Shown here piece by piece: positions 6,253 through 7,010 of a DNA stretch of 7,010 nucleotides; within the stretch, counting starts at the first letter, position 1, and each line of letters starts with the position of its first letter. The notes under the pieces are model-generated. The model saw only the letters and a program-made list of their open reading frames with translations, had not been told where the DNA came from and did no database searches. Source of the DNA: an uncultured Muribaculum sp. (GTDB taxonomy: Bacteria; Bacteroidota; Bacteroidia; Bacteroidales; Muribaculaceae); the NCBI GenBank assembly GCA_947573015.1, contig CANPDS010000138.1:1-7010 (forward strand), given 5' to 3'. The translations under genes were made by a program, and so were the position numbers.

Positions 6253-7010
6253 TTATTTCAATAACTTTCTATCATTATCGCCATTCTCCAACACGCTCAT
6301 TTGATGGATGGCGATTTGGTTGAGTTTTATAAGTCGCTCTGATTGTGGTAGTTCTTGCTCTATGAACACAGCGTTGAGGCTTTCCATGTTGGATAGGCAG
6401 ATAAGTTCGTTGACCGAGGCATAGTCGCGGATATTGCCTTTCAAATCAGGATTAGCCTCATGCCACTGTTTCGCAGTCATACCGAACATTGCCACGTTCA
6501 ACACATCCGCTTCATTGGCATAAATGATGCTCGCCTGTGCTTTTGTGACCTCTGCCGGAATAAGGTTCTGCTTGATGGCATCGGTGTGTATGCGGTAGTT
6601 GATCTTCGACAACTCACGCTTCGCCGACCATCCAATTAGCCGCTGTTCCTCGGCTTTAAGTCGTTGGTATTCTTTTACAAGGAGAAGTTGGAATTTTGGG
6701 CTTAACCACATACCAAAGTGATACGCAATATCCCTGTGCGCGTAAGTACCGCCATAGCGTCCTGCCTTGGCAATTATGCCTTTAGCGTTTGTACGCTCAA
6801 TCCATGCCTTTGTGGAAAGGACAAAATTATTGCTCCCGGCTGCATTTTTAATTGCACCGAATTCGGTACAATTAAAATCCGGATTATATAGCATCTCCCA
6901 TTCGCCGAGGTATTCAATCGTGCCTTTGAGACTGAGCCAACGGAATATTATATGTTCTTGCAGTTGGCTTTTAGCCATATCTGTCAGCGAAATATAATCA
7001 TCGCCGTCAA
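6253..7010 (-). CDS. KilA-N domain-containing protein (5' end beyond right edge)
   Basis: 251 residues are visible on the minus strand, ending at TAA (6253-6255). An internal ATG at 6978 could be taken for the start, but the frame stays open to the window edge and the ten codons before it read DGDDYISLTD, continuing into MAKSQLQ. YISLTD.AK is the hallmark opening of the KilA-N DNA-binding domain, so the true start lies beyond 7010. Counting from that internal Met, the domain continues through STIEYLG-like TIEYLGEWE (20-28) and WIERTNAKGI to GRYGGTYAHRDIAYHF (73-88). A conserved C-terminal region, GMTAKQWHEANP (166-177) to LPQSERLIKLNQIAIHQM, follows. KilA-N proteins are frequent in phages, plasmids and Bacteroidales mobile regions and are presumed DNA-binding; the cellular role of this subgroup is unknown. 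It precedes vat by 18 bp. Confidence 0.88.
   Translation of the reverse strand, partial: DGDDYISLTDMAKSQLQEHIIFRWLSLKGTIEYLGEWEMLYNPDFNCTEFGAIKNAAGSNNFVLSTKAWIERTNAKGIIAKAGRYGGTYAHRDIAYHFGMWLSPKFQLLLVKEYQRLKAEEQRLIGWSAKRELSKINYRIHTDAIKQNLIPAEVTKAQASIIYANEADVLNVAMFGMTAKQWHEANPDLKGNIRDYASVNELICLSNMESLNAVFIEQELPQSERLIKLNQIAIHQMSVLENGDNDRKLLK

Noticed and set aside
6767..6997. Plus-strand ORF of 76 codons
   Set aside because: It is antisense to the conserved KilA-N domain and carries no domain of its own.
1..7010. CRISPR array, tRNA or rRNA
   Set aside because: No regularly spaced repeats and no cloverleaf or rRNA-like stretch was seen on either strand.

Overview
The window looks like a gut Bacteroidales chromosome (Bacteroides, Muribaculaceae or a close relative). 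The reasons are a hybrid two-component-type sensor diverging from a glycan operon, a TAnnTTTG-type -7 promoter box, A-rich leaders without strong Shine-Dalgarno sequences, and a KilA-N protein of the type common in that order. The genus cannot be fixed from the sequence alone.

Left part (1-4967): a compact fructan/fructose utilisation locus. On the minus strand, running off the left edge, is the N-terminal sugar-binding sensor of a probable hybrid two-component regulator resembling the fructose sensor BT1754 of B. thetaiotaomicron. Diverging from it on the plus strand are a secreted GH32 beta-fructosidase (833-2674), an MFS hexose permease (2731-3912) and a PfkB-family fructokinase (4089-4967). 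The inferred flow is fructan oligosaccharide to fructose in the periplasm, import, then phosphorylation, with fructose also sensed by the regulator. No SusC/SusD pair or surface endo-fructanase lies in the window. The divergent intergenic region (562-832) holds candidate promoters for both directions, a 20-bp-spaced direct repeat that suits an AraC-type activator, and a foldable leader.

Intergenic structures: a 79-nt near-perfect palindrome sits between the permease and the kinase. Directly after the kinase is a roughly 150-bp ORF-free element with inverted termini and a TAA duplication (MITE-like), then a 14-bp perfect stem-loop that may be the displaced operon terminator.

Right part (5197-7010): a lower-GC, accessory-looking segment transcribed on the minus strand. 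It holds a KilA-N domain protein whose start lies beyond the right edge and, 18 bp downstream of it, a Vat-family streptogramin A acetyltransferase, a candidate antibiotic-resistance gene. Beyond that is a decayed coding remnant. The mix of MITE-like element, gene remnant, phage/plasmid-type domain and resistance-type enzyme suggests an insertion-prone junction beside the fructan locus.
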